Source: Adlercreutzia rubneri
Lineage (GTDB): Bacteria; Actinomycetota; Coriobacteriia; Coriobacteriales; Eggerthellaceae
Direction of reading: 5' to 3'
Length of the DNA stretch: 64,000 nucleotides
Assembly: GCF_009755265.1 (NCBI RefSeq)
Contig: NZ_WPOO01000010.1
Location: forward strand, 33,890 to 97,889
Below are positions 1-8,038 of this stretch, piece after piece. The notes under the pieces are model-generated. The model saw only the letters and a program-made list of their open reading frames with translations. It had not been told where the DNA came from and searched no databases. Position 1 is the first letter of the stretch, and every line of letters starts with the position of its first letter. The position numbers and the translations under genes were made by a program.

Positions 1-1308
1 ATGGTGGGCACCTTCGACGAGGAGTTCCTGAAGGTTCCCGAGGAGATCATCGTCGACGCCATGCTCATGCACCAGCGCTACTTCCCGCTGTACGACGCCG
101 ACGGCAAGCTCACCAACAAGTTCATCATCGTCTCCAACGGCGACCCGGCCCATGAGGACACCATCGTCGACGGCAACGAGCGCGTGGTGGCCGCCCGCCT
201 CTACGACGCGAAGTTCTTCTACGACGAGGATCTGAAGATGCCGCTGGATGCCTACGTCGATCGCCTCGATGAAGTGGTCTTCCAAGAGGCGCTGGGCACC
301 ATGCGCGACAAGACCGCTCGCGTGGTGAAGCTGTCGGCCCGCATCACGTCGGCCGCCGGCATCGAGGCCGCCGAGATGCGCGACATCGCGCGATCCGCTT
401 ACCTGGCCAAGGCCGACCTGGTGACGAGCGCCGTCATCGAGTTCACGAGCGTCCAGGGCATCATGGGCAGCTACTACGCCACCGCCGCCGGCGAGCCGCC
501 TCGCGTGGCCCGCGCCATCGCCGAACACTATCGCCCGCGCTTCTCTGGCGACGCCATTCCCACCGACATCATCGGCCAGGTGGTGGCGCTCTCCGATAAG
601 ATCGACACCATCTGCGGCCTGTTCGCCGTGGGCCAGGCGCCCACCGGCTCCTCCGACCCCTTCGCGCTGCGCCGCGCCGCCTTGGGCGTGCTGGCCATCC
701 TGGAGGAGACGGGCCTGCCGATCAGCCTGGTGGAGACCATCGACGGCTCGCTCATCATCTACCGCGAGGCCGGGCTTCAGTTCGACAACGCCGAGGTGCG
801 CCGCGAGATCATCGACTTCTTCATCACCCGCGAGAAGGTGGCCCTGCGCGATGCCGGCGTGAAGGCCGACACCATCGACGCCGTGCTCGCCTGTGGCATT
901 GAGGAGCCGATCGTGCTCGCCCGCCGCGCCCGCGCTCTGGAGGCCGCCCGCACCGAGAACCCGCAGGTCTTCGACGACTTGGCCACCGCCTTTGCCCGTG
1001 CGAACAACCTGCGCGAGATCGGCCTGGGCACTGGCTACAAGAAGACCGAGCTCACCGCGGTGGAAACGGCGCTCGCCGAGGCTGTGGCCACCGCCGAGGG
1101 CGACGTGGCCGCCGCTCTCGCCGACGACCGCTACGCCGACGCGCTTGTGGCCCTGGCGGCCCTGCGCGCGCCGGTGGACGAGTTCTTCGACACCACCATG
1201 GTCATGGACGAGGATCCGGAGGTTCGCGCGAACCGCCTGAAGCTCTTGAACCGCTTCGCCAACGTCTTCGCCCACGTGGCCGACTTCTCCCAGATGGCGA
1301 AGAAATAA
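1..1308 (+). CDS. glyS: Glycyl-tRNA synthetase beta subunit, C-terminal part (5' end outside window)
   Basis: This is the beta subunit of the heterotetrameric bacterial glycyl-tRNA synthetase, which binds and helps charge tRNA-Gly in the cytoplasm. The frame is open from the first base and gives 435 residues against about 690 for the family, so roughly the first third lies upstream of the window. Family signatures are visible: AKADLVTSAVIEFTSVQGIMG (split here as AKADLVTSAV and EFTSVQGIMG), then ADKIDTICGLFAVG-like ALSDKIDTICGLF, and GSSDPFALRRAALGVL near residue 215. The C-terminal 130 residues fit the DALR anticodon-binding region. The TAA stop shares its last A with the ATG of the next gene (TAATG), so the two are probably translationally coupled. 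The ATG at base 1 is an internal Met, not a true start. Confidence 0.93.
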   Translation: MVGTFDEEFLKVPEEIIVDAMLMHQRYFPLYDADGKLTNKFIIVSNGDPAHEDTIVDGNERVVAARLYDAKFFYDEDLKMPLDAYVDRLDEVVFQEALGTMRDKTARVVKLSARITSAAGIEAAEMRDIARSAYLAKADLVTSAVIEFTSVQGIMGSYYATAAGEPPRVARAIAEHYRPRFSGDAIPTDIIGQVVALSDKIDTICGLFAVGQAPTGSSDPFALRRAALGVLAILEETGLPISLVETIDGSLIIYREAGLQFDNAEVRREIIDFFITREKVALRDAGVKADTIDAVLACGIEEPIVLARRARALEAARTENPQVFDDLATAFARANNLREIGLGTGYKKTELTAVETALAEAVATAEGDVAAALADDRYADALVALAALRAPVDEFFDTTMVMDEDPEVRANRLKLLNRFANVFAHVADFSQMAKK

Positions 1309-2219
1309 TGCATAACAAGACGCCGGCTGAACGCGCGGCTCGCGTGCCCACCATCCACATCATCTCCGATTCCATCGGCGAGACGGCCCAGGTGGTGGCG
1401 CGCGCTGCCGCGGCCCAGTTCGGCGTCACGAGCCCGCACCTCGAGATCTTCTCGAAGGTGAAGAGCTTCGAGGAGGTGCGCGGATACCTGCTGGAACATG
1501 CGCGGCACCACGAGGAGGTGCTCGGCGACGACCGCATGCTCGTGATGTACACGCTGGTCAACGCTGATATCCGCGAGCCTTTGCAGGGCTTTCTGGCCGA
1601 GCATCCCAACATTGTTGCGGTGGACGTGCTCACGGCTGCCGTCGCCGCCGTCTCCGAGATGAGCGGCATGGAGCCGGTGGGCAAGCCCGGCATGCTGCGC
1701 GTGGTGGACCACAACTACTTCAAGCGCATCGGCGCCCTGGAGTTCACCATCGCCCACGACGACGGCCAGAATCCCGAGGACCTCACGAAGGCCGACATTG
1801 TGCTTCTGGGGGTCTCGCGCTCTTCCAAGACGCCGCTTTCCATCTACCTAGCCCAGCAGGGGCTGAGGGTTGCCAATGTGCCGCTGGATCCTACCACCGA
1901 GCCGCCCTCGCAAATCTACGATGTCGATCGCACGCGCCTGTTCGGCCTCATGATCACGCCGGAGGTGCTGCTGGACATCCGGCGCAAGCGCATCAAGAAG
2001 GCGGCGGGGAAGGCCGGCGGCGGCCAGTTCGCCATGCTCGCGAAGAACTACGCCGATCCGGAGTACATCTACCGCGACCTGGAAGCCAGCCGCGCCCTCA
2101 TGCGCCGGCTCGGCTGCATCGTCGTGCACACCGAGGGCCGCGCCGTCGAGGAGACCGCCCAGGAAATCCTCCGCTACTACGAGCGCAGCCACCCCTCCAA
2201 TACCGACATCATCGACTAG
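1308..2219 (+). CDS. Pyruvate, phosphate dikinase regulatory protein (PDRP, DUF299 family)
   Basis: This is the bifunctional serine/threonine kinase and phosphorylase of the PDRP/PpsR family. It inactivates PPDK with ADP as phosphate donor and reactivates it with inorganic phosphate. The 303-residue length is typical. The N-terminal IHIISDSIGETAQ motif and the P-loop-like GVSRSSKTPLSIYLA at about residue 167 are diagnostic, and the C-terminal RRLGC...EETAQEIL segment matches the family. The start overlaps the glyS stop by one base, with no room for its own promoter. Its presumed target ppdK lies 2.7 kb downstream on the same strand, separated by a repeat-rich island with the nuclease-like gene. 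A PEP-synthase-regulating PpsR is the alternative; the nearby ppdK makes PDRP more likely. Confidence 0.93.
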   Translation: MHNKTPAERAARVPTIHIISDSIGETAQVVARAAAAQFGVTSPHLEIFSKVKSFEEVRGYLLEHARHHEEVLGDDRMLVMYTLVNADIREPLQGFLAEHPNIVAVDVLTAAVAAVSEMSGMEPVGKPGMLRVVDHNYFKRIGALEFTIAHDDGQNPEDLTKADIVLLGVSRSSKTPLSIYLAQQGLRVANVPLDPTTEPPSQIYDVDRTRLFGLMITPEVLLDIRRKRIKKAAGKAGGGQFAMLAKNYADPEYIYRDLEASRALMRRLGCIVVHTEGRAVEETAQEILRYYERSHPSNTDIID

Positions 2220-3040
2220 CTGCAGCGGTTCCGCCCCCGGCCGGCTGCTCGACTTTGTTCCCAATGCTGGTCAAAAAAGTGGCGGAAACTGCCTTTGCGG
2301 AGGCTTTGAGGGCAGGTTCTGGCCAAAAAGGAGCCGCTGGCTGCATCAGCTTCACGCTGGGCTCAATCGGAGTACTAATCGCGCGCTCCTGAACAGGGAA
2401 AACTCCAATCTGCTATAGAGCTCTTTTCGAAAAAACAAGGTAGTGGGCAAAATAAGGGCGATAGCTGCCAGCTAGCGTGGCATTTTTGGCCAAAAGAATT
2501 CATGAGGCGCGCCAGAGGATCCTGATTTGTCGGTCGCGCTCTGCTGCATGTGTTGCCGAGCACGCTCCTCTTGTGTCTCGTCGAGCCCTGCGCGCCTTGC
2601 TGCTCGCGCCCCGCCGCAAGCTTCGTCGAGCGCACCCCGCTGCGGATCCAGATATCTTTCAGAGCAATTGCGTGGAATGCCGTGAATGTGCGGATCTTGT
2701 GCAGTGGGTGCTCGCCGAAGAAGAGCAACGAGAAATTTGTTCCTGAAGTATTTTGCGTTTTGGGAACGGCACGACGATCGGCTTGCGTGGTTGTTGATAA
2801 CTCCCCTCATGTGACCTCGTGCTTTGAAAACTTCAACGCAATGTCTCGTTTCATTCCCGATGGAGTCCCGACTGGCGCCGGGGATGACGGCAAAATGCAC
2901 CCCTAGTCAATTGCCTGCTTCTGGCATAGAGTACGCGGAACACTTTCCTCTCGCCCGTTGCGTCGGATCGCTCAAGCTGCGCGCTGCGGAGGCGAAACGA
3001 AGCGAGAGGCGGTTGTTCAAACGATGGGAAGGGGAGGTTC
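2220..3040. other. 820-base gene-poor gap with three copies of a 25-bp motif
   Basis: I see no convincing gene here: the short open frames lack ribosome binding sites and recognisable composition. The region is more AT-rich than its surroundings. It holds three copies of a motif built on CGCCACTTTTTTGGCC: minus-strand copies at 2267-2293 and 2319-2347, and a plus-strand copy at 2465-2491. Four further copies lie beyond the nuclease-like gene. No terminator was identified after the PDRP gene. Confidence 0.6.
2267..2491. repeat. Private 25-bp motif cluster, left flank (3 copies)
   Basis: Copies lie at 2267-2293 (minus), 2319-2347 (minus) and 2465-2491 (plus). All share a run of A or T followed by GGCC (or GACC) and a GCAG-like 5' part about 20 bases away. 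They match the right-flank cluster at 4111-4355, so the nuclease-like gene at 3041-4060 is bracketed by the same motif in mixed orientation. Confidence 0.6.
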
Positions 3041-4060
3041 ATGCGCGTTGCTCTCTACGGCGAGTCGGCATTCGCCTACTATCTCGTTGCGGGCGATGCG
3101 CCTTCTGCGGTGGCGCCCCCCAGCGTCCTTGATAAATCCTGCTACCCTACGCAGGCTACCCTGGACTATGTGCGTGAGCGAATGCCTTACCTTACGCGCC
3201 CCGTGCATTGCTTGGTTCCTAAGTGGGAGCGCTGCACCCTCGATGATGTGCATCTGCATGGCTCGTCGTATCCCTATCGATCGGGATCCTTTTTGCGCAT
3301 CGATCATGGCGTTATTGTTTCGTGTCCCGAATTATGCTTTCTTCAGCTGGCCCAGAGCCTCGATCTTCTCCCGCTGATTCAAGCGGGATGCTTTCTGTGC
3401 GGGACTTTCGGCCTCGATCCCTCGGTGCCGTCGGGGCTTATGGGACGAACCCCGTTGACAAGCCCTCGACGCATCGGCGCCTATCTCGAGCGATGCCCAG
3501 GTCACGATGGCCTTGCACGTGCACGGGAGGCTCTGCGGTTTGTCTGTGCCGAGGCAGCATCGCCGCCTGAAGTGTTCATGCGACTTGTGCTCGGACTCCC
3601 AGCACGGTTGGGCGGTTTCGGATTGAGCGGGTCGGTGATGAACAGGCGCATTAAGCCGTCGAAGCGGGCAAAAGCGCTTGCTGGACGGGAGAGCTTGGTT
3701 CCAGACCTGTATTTGCCGGACTGCAAGCTCGACATTGAATTCGATTCGAATGCCGAGCATCTTACGGCGCGCCAGGCGACGCTTGACGCGACAAAGCGCA
3801 TGGCGCTGGAAAGTGACGGCCTGAAGGTAATCACCGTTACAACTTCGCAGTTGGCCAGCGCTTCGGCTATGCGCCACGTCGCCCAGGAGGCGCACGCAAG
3901 ACGAGGCACGCGATTACGCTTGCGCTGCAAGAACTTCGCATTAAGGCAAAAACGACTCTATCAGCTGAGATGGTCCATGGACGATTATCTCGACGAGGGG
4001 TGGGTTGCGGCGCAGCGGTCTTGCTGTCGGTCAAGCGCGCTGCACGTAGAGGTGTTTTAG
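3041..4060 (+). CDS. Orphan Vsr/DUF559-like PD-(D/E)XK nuclease-domain protein, paralogue 1
   Basis: No precise family name is recognised. The C-terminal half (about residues 190-290) has the layout of a DUF559/Vsr-type endonuclease: SPPEVFM, then PDLYLPDCKLDIEFDS, an H seven residues on, then LDATKRMALESDGLKVITV. That supplies the expected E, D, ExD, H and D..(K/R)...L...G positions. The N-terminal 150 residues contain a possible winged-helix or AbiEi-like region, which is uncertain. The start at 3041 has a good ribosome binding site (GGGGAGG, 8 bases upstream). A clear paralogue is encoded on the minus strand at 33120-34100. The gene stands alone between repeat clusters, with no methyltransferase or antitoxin next to it. 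Nuclease activity is inference from motif spacing. Confidence 0.65.
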   Translation: MRVALYGESAFAYYLVAGDAPSAVAPPSVLDKSCYPTQATLDYVRERMPYLTRPVHCLVPKWERCTLDDVHLHGSSYPYRSGSFLRIDHGVIVSCPELCFLQLAQSLDLLPLIQAGCFLCGTFGLDPSVPSGLMGRTPLTSPRRIGAYLERCPGHDGLARAREALRFVCAEAASPPEVFMRLVLGLPARLGGFGLSGSVMNRRIKPSKRAKALAGRESLVPDLYLPDCKLDIEFDSNAEHLTARQATLDATKRMALESDGLKVITVTTSQLASASAMRHVAQEAHARRGTRLRLRCKNFALRQKRLYQLRWSMDDYLDEGWVAAQRSCCRSSALHVEVF

Positions 4061-4110
4061 CGGGGGTGCCCAGCCACGGGCTCTGATCGCTAGCGTTGCT
4101 CGGGTACTTT

Positions 4111-4355
4111 CTGGACAAAAAAGCATTGCGAACTGGCAGTTAAGACGGGAAAATTGACCACTGTCTTCAGCTGGGAAAAGAAGGGTTATCAAAAGGCCAG
4201 GTCACGGGCTTGTGGTAGAGGACGGAGATGCGATTTGCGCGTCGCTTTTGCAGCTGAGGAATGCTTTTTGGCCAAAACCCACGAAGATGGCTTGCCAAAA
4301 TGCAGTCAGCGCCACTTTTTTGGCCCGTGATGCAGTTAACGCCGATTTTCTGGCC
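4111..4355. repeat. Private 25-bp motif cluster, right flank (4 copies)
   Basis: The copies at 4301-4325 and 4331-4355 are a direct repeat that differs at only a few positions. 4249-4273 is a third plus-strand copy, and 4111-4140 is an inverted copy. The shared core is CGCC(A/G)(C/A)TTTT(T/C)TGGCC, preceded by TGCAG. The inverted copies at 2267 and 2319 on the other side of the nuclease gene carry the same core. Confidence 0.65.
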
Positions 4356-4654
4356 GTGGAGGGCTTGCATCGAAATGCGGCTGTATGCCACTGTGTCTAT
4401 TTCCTAGACTGTTCAGACTGTCGTGTGCCGCTGTGCTCGTTGTCCAGAGTGTTTTTCCTGCTGCGTTTCTTGAGCGCCATTGTCTCGGGCGAATGATGCA
4501 CCATCGGCAGATGAGCGGGGAGAGTTGGGGTTGCAAACGACCGCTTGTGAGATTTTGGGGTACTGCGGCCTGATGGGGGAGGGGAATCGCGAAATAGGCG
4601 AGATTATCCCTTATAATTGAAGCCAACTTGTTTCGTTTCGGTGTTCAGGCAACA

Positions 4655-4727
4655 GGGATGTCCGCGATTCGGGGATGTCCGCGATGTTCGGGATATCCAC
4701 GATGCTCGGGGATGCCCGCGATGTGCC
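4655..4727 (+). repeat. Short tandem repeat, about 4 x 17-19 bp
   Basis: Four consecutive units start GGGATGTCCGCGAT or close variants (4655-4671, 4672-4690, 4691-4708, 4709-4727), with substitutions increasing in the third and fourth. It lies in the probable ppdK leader. No coding role is evident. Confidence 0.7.
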
Positions 4728-4939
4728 TGCGGCTAAGCTCGGAACGAAGCGGGGCGCCTTGTCCGGCTCGGCTGGCATGGCGGGAAAGGCAGCTGCGGCA
4801 ATCGCGCGCTGTCGGCAGGGGCGCTCGCGTCGCCGCGAAGGCGAAGCGGGGCGCATCGGCCGGCGTCGCGGGCGGGGTTCGCGGTAAGGCAATCGCGGCG
4901 CGCACAAGGGGCGTCGCTTAAGCTTTAAGGAGAAGTAAG

Positions 4940-7657
4940 GTGACAGAAGCAGTGAAGCGCGTCTACGCCTTCGGCAAGGACGCCAACGGGAACAATGTGA
5001 CCGAGGGCAACACCGAGATGAAGTGGGTGCTCGGCGGCAAGGGCGCGAACCTCGCCGAGATGGCCAACATCGGGCTGCCGGTGCCTCCCGGATTCACCAT
5101 CACGTGCCAAACCTGCATGGAGTACGCCAACGCCGGCAACGTGTGGCCGGAAGGCGCGCTCGACACCATCGCCGAGTACCGCGCCGACCTGGAGGAGCGC
5201 ATGGGCAAGCGCCTCGGCGACGCCGAGGACCCGCTGCTCGTGTCCGTTCGCTCCGGCGCCCCCTTCTCCATGCCCGGCATGATGGACACCGTGCTGAACC
5301 TCGGCCTTAACGACGAGTCCATCAACGGCCTCATCAAGCAGACCGACAACCCGCGCTTCGCTTGGGACTCCTACCGCCGCTTCATCCAGATGTTCTCCAA
5401 CGTCGTGATGGGCCTCGACGGCGATCTGTTCGAGAACGCCATCGTCGCCATGAAAAACGACCGCGGCGTCGCCTCCGACACCGATCTGACTGCCGAGGAC
5501 CTGCAGGAGCTCGTCGACGAGTTCAAGGCCATCTTCGCCGAGAACGTCGACGGCGAGGCCTATCCGTCGCTCGTGGTGGACGGGGAAGTGGCCTTCCCGC
5601 AGGATCCCATGGTGCAGCTGCAGCTGGCCATCGAGGCCGTCTTCGGCTCTTGGAACAATCCGCGCGCGGTTCTCTACCGCCAGAAGGAGAAGATCGCCGA
5701 CGATCTGGGCACCGCCGTCAACGTGCAGTCCATGGTGTTCGGCAACAAGGGCGACACCTCTGCCACGGGCGTGGCCTTCACCCGCAACCCCGCCAACGGC
5801 GAGCGCGAGTTCTACGGCGACTACCTGGTGAACGCCCAGGGCGAGGACGTCGTGGCCGGCATCCGCAACACGAGCCCCATCGCCGATCTGAAGACCGTCG
5901 AAGGTTTGGAAGAGGCCGGCGCCCAGCTCGAGGAGATCTTCGACGTGCTGGAGAATCACTTCCGCGATATGTGCGACATCGAGTTCACCATCGAGCAGGG
6001 CAAGCTGTGGATGCTGCAGACCCGCGCCGGCAAGCGCACCGCCGCGGCCGCTCTGCGCATCGCCATCGAGATGGAGAAGGAAGGCCTCATCACCAAGGAG
6101 GAGGCCATCATGCGCGTGGCCCCCGACCAGCTCGACCAGCTGCTGCACCCGCAGTTCGACAAGAACGCCACCTACGACGTGGTGGCCCGCGGCCTGAACG
6201 CGAGTCCGGGCGCCGCGGTGGGCGAAGCCGTCTTCTCCGCCGCCGACGCCGTGGCCGCCGCCGAGGCCGGCCGCAAGTGCGTGCTGGTGCGCTGGGAGAC
6301 CAACCCCGACGACCTGGCCGGCATGATCGCCGCCGAGGGCATTCTCACCTCCCATGGCGGCAAGACGAGCCACGCGGCCGTCATCGCCCGCGGCATGGGC
6401 GCGCCGTGCGTGTGCGGCGTGGAGGCGCTGAAGATCGACGCCGCCAAGAAGGAGGCCGCCATCGCCGGCACCGACCTGGTCATCCGCGAGGGCGACATGA
6501 TCTCCATCGACGGCACCACGGGCATCGTGGTCCTCGGCGCGGTGGAACTGGTCATGCCCGAGCTCACCGGCGATTTGGACACCATCCTGGAGTGGGCCGA
6601 CGAGGTTCGCACCCTGGGCGTGCGCGCCAACGCCGACAACCCCGAGGACGCCCAGCTCTCCCGCGACTTCGGCGCCGAGGGCATCGGCCTTTGCCGCACC
6701 GAGCACATGTTCCTGGGCGATCGCAAGCAGATCATCCAGACCTTCATTCTGAACGACGACGAGCTCATCCGCGAGAAGGCCGTCGCCGATCTGTTCGAGG
6801 CCCAGGTGGGCGACTTCTACGGCATGTTCAAGGCCATGGACGGCCTGCCGGTGATCGTGCGCCTGCTCGACCCGCCGCTGCACGAGTTTTTGGAGAGCCC
6901 GCGCGAGCTGGCTGTTGAGATCGCCAAGATGGAGGCGACCGGCGCCGCCCCCGACGCCATCGCCGAGAAGCGCGACCTGCTCGAGAAGATCGACGGCTTC
7001 GCGGAGCAGAACCCGATGCTCGGCATGCGCGGCTGCCGTCTGGGCATCGTGTACCCCATCCTCCCCGAGATGCAGGTGCGCGCCATCGCCACGGCCTGCG
7101 CTCGTCTACAGAAGGAAGGCTTCTCGCCGAAGCCCGAGATCATGATCCCGCTCGTGTCCGTGCTGCCCGAGCTCGCGAAGCTGCGCGGCGTGGCCGAGGC
7201 CGTCATCGCTGACGTGTCCGCTGCGGAGGGCGTCGAGCTGGATATCCCCGTTGGCACGATGATCGAGCTGCCGCGCGCGGCCGTCACCGCCAACGAGATC
7301 GCCACCGAGGCCGACTTCTTCTCCTTCGGCACCAACGACCTCACCCAGACCACCTTCGGCTTCAGCCGCGACGACGTGGAGGGCGAGTTCGTCCCGCAGT
7401 ACCTCAACGAGCACCTGCTGCCGTACAACCCCTTCGCCACGATTGACGCCGGTGTGGCGAAGCTCGTGGAAATGGGTGTGGCGCTGGGGCATGAGGGCAA
7501 CCCCGATCTCGTCTGCGGCGTCTGCGGCGAGCACGGCGGCGACCCGGAGAGCATCCACACGTTCAACCGCATCGGTCTGGACTACGTGAGCTGCTCGCCC
7601 TATCGCGTGCCGGTGGCCCGTCTGGCCGCTGCCCAGGTAGCCATCAAGCAGCGCTAG
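4940..7657 (+). CDS. ppdK: Pyruvate, phosphate dikinase
   Basis: PPDK interconverts pyruvate, ATP and Pi with PEP, AMP and PPi, acting in glycolysis or gluconeogenesis. At 905 residues the enzyme is full length. The N-terminal nucleotide-binding part includes GGKGANLAEM (residue about 32) and RSGAPFSMPGMMDT. The swivelling His domain has SHGGKTSHAAVIARGMG (about residue 470), holding the catalytic His and the adjacent Thr that PDRP phosphorylates. The C-terminal PEP/pyruvate barrel ends with VCGEHGGDPESI. Translation starts at GTG 4940, eight bases after AAGGAG. The gene ends 26 bases before a strong intrinsic terminator. The PDRP gene upstream indicates reversible phosphorylation control. 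Confidence 0.97.
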   Translation: MTEAVKRVYAFGKDANGNNVTEGNTEMKWVLGGKGANLAEMANIGLPVPPGFTITCQTCMEYANAGNVWPEGALDTIAEYRADLEERMGKRLGDAEDPLLVSVRSGAPFSMPGMMDTVLNLGLNDESINGLIKQTDNPRFAWDSYRRFIQMFSNVVMGLDGDLFENAIVAMKNDRGVASDTDLTAEDLQELVDEFKAIFAENVDGEAYPSLVVDGEVAFPQDPMVQLQLAIEAVFGSWNNPRAVLYRQKEKIADDLGTAVNVQSMVFGNKGDTSATGVAFTRNPANGEREFYGDYLVNAQGEDVVAGIRNTSPIADLKTVEGLEEAGAQLEEIFDVLENHFRDMCDIEFTIEQGKLWMLQTRAGKRTAAAALRIAIEMEKEGLITKEEAIMRVAPDQLDQLLHPQFDKNATYDVVARGLNASPGAAVGEAVFSAADAVAAAEAGRKCVLVRWETNPDDLAGMIAAEGILTSHGGKTSHAAVIARGMGAPCVCGVEALKIDAAKKEAAIAGTDLVIREGDMISIDGTTGIVVLGAVELVMPELTGDLDTILEWADEVRTLGVRANADNPEDAQLSRDFGAEGIGLCRTEHMFLGDRKQIIQTFILNDDELIREKAVADLFEAQVGDFYGMFKAMDGLPVIVRLLDPPLHEFLESPRELAVEIAKMEATGAAPDAIAEKRDLLEKIDGFAEQNPMLGMRGCRLGIVYPILPEMQVRAIATACARLQKEGFSPKPEIMIPLVSVLPELAKLRGVAEAVIADVSAAEGVELDIPVGTMIELPRAAVTANEIATEADFFSFGTNDLTQTTFGFSRDDVEGEFVPQYLNEHLLPYNPFATIDAGVAKLVEMGVALGHEGNPDLVCGVCGEHGGDPESIHTFNRIGLDYVSCSPYRVPVARLAAAQVAIKQR

Positions 7658-7683
7658 GCGTCTGCTGAACAAGCTTGAGTCCC

Positions 7684-7718
7684 GAGGGCCGCTCCGCACG
7701 ACGGGGCGGTCCTCTTTT
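7684..7718 (+). terminator. Intrinsic terminator of ppdK
   Basis: A 12-bp stem (GAGGGCCGCTCC pairing with GGGGCGGTCCTC, including G-T pairs) encloses a 7-base loop and is followed directly by TTTT at 7715-7718. Confidence 0.85.
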
Positions 7719-7720
7719 GC

Positions 7721-7748
7721 TTGACAGCGCGAACGAGGGCGCTATAAT
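7721..7748 (+). promoter_or_regulatory. Near-consensus sigma-70 promoter TTGACA-16-TATAAT
   Basis: TTGACA at 7721-7726 and TATAAT at 7743-7748 are separated by 16 bases, immediately after the ppdK terminator. The start of transcription should lie near 7755. It is the best promoter in the window and drives the leader or small RNA described next. Confidence 0.85.
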
Positions 7749-7754
7749 CGCAAC

Positions 7755-7862
7755 TGAAATGGCAGGTGGACACCTTGGGTAGGACGGCCGCCTCTCATTG
7801 TCACATTACGTGAAGAGGGGCCGTTCCGCTGCTGGTGGGACGGCTCTTCTACTCTTTTCTTC
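7755..7862 (+). ncRNA. Attenuator-like leader or independent small RNA
   Basis: Downstream of the strong promoter there is no sizeable gene. The segment 7814-7827 can pair in two exclusive ways. Upstream, it forms about 13 bp with 7782-7796. Downstream, with the bases just before it, it pairs with 7838-7849 to form a hairpin followed by the T-rich run at 7851-7860. That is the layout of an antiterminator and terminator. A possible 7-codon leader frame starts at ATG 7759. No known riboswitch class was recognised. It may control mtnA, about 180 bases further on, or be a free-standing small RNA. Confidence 0.45.
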
Positions 7863-8038
7863 GACTCAAAAGGTCTACCGTCAAGCGTATGAGCTCAATT
7901 ACTATTAAGCAGAACGCGAATAGCTCTTGCAAAGAAACCATGGTAGCTCCTTCCGAAGAAGAGGCGACCACACCACCTGCCACGATTAATATAGCACAAT
8001 AGTATCATGCACGAAAGTGCTAATATGAAAGATATGAC

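Larger units (their letters stand above)
4061..4939. other. Repeat-rich region upstream of ppdK
   Basis: I see no supportable gene in these 879 bases. The region holds four copies of the motif that flanks the nuclease gene (4111-4140 minus; 4249-4273, 4301-4325 and 4331-4355 plus), a candidate -10 box TATAAT at 4612-4617 with no clear -35, and a fourfold 17-19-bp tandem repeat at 4655-4727. The ppdK ribosome binding site follows at 4927-4932. If the -10 is real, ppdK has a long leader of about 315 bases. Confidence 0.55.

Noticed and set aside
2375..3132. Several short open frames in the gap between the PDRP and nuclease genes
   Set aside because: They overlap one another on both strands, lack ribosome binding sites, and run through the repeat copies.
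2267..4355. CRISPR array
   Set aside because: Repeat copies are imperfect, mixed in orientation and irregularly spaced around a gene, with no cas genes.
4925..6883. Long minus-strand frame opposite ppdK, and similar ones opposite glyS, mfd and hydB
   Set aside because: All are complements of well-supported genes with the same composition effect. None has a ribosome binding site or recognisable motifs.
7755..8038. SAM riboswitch before mtnA
   Set aside because: The known conserved cores of SAM riboswitches were not found. Only an attenuator-like pairing is visible, so no class is assigned.
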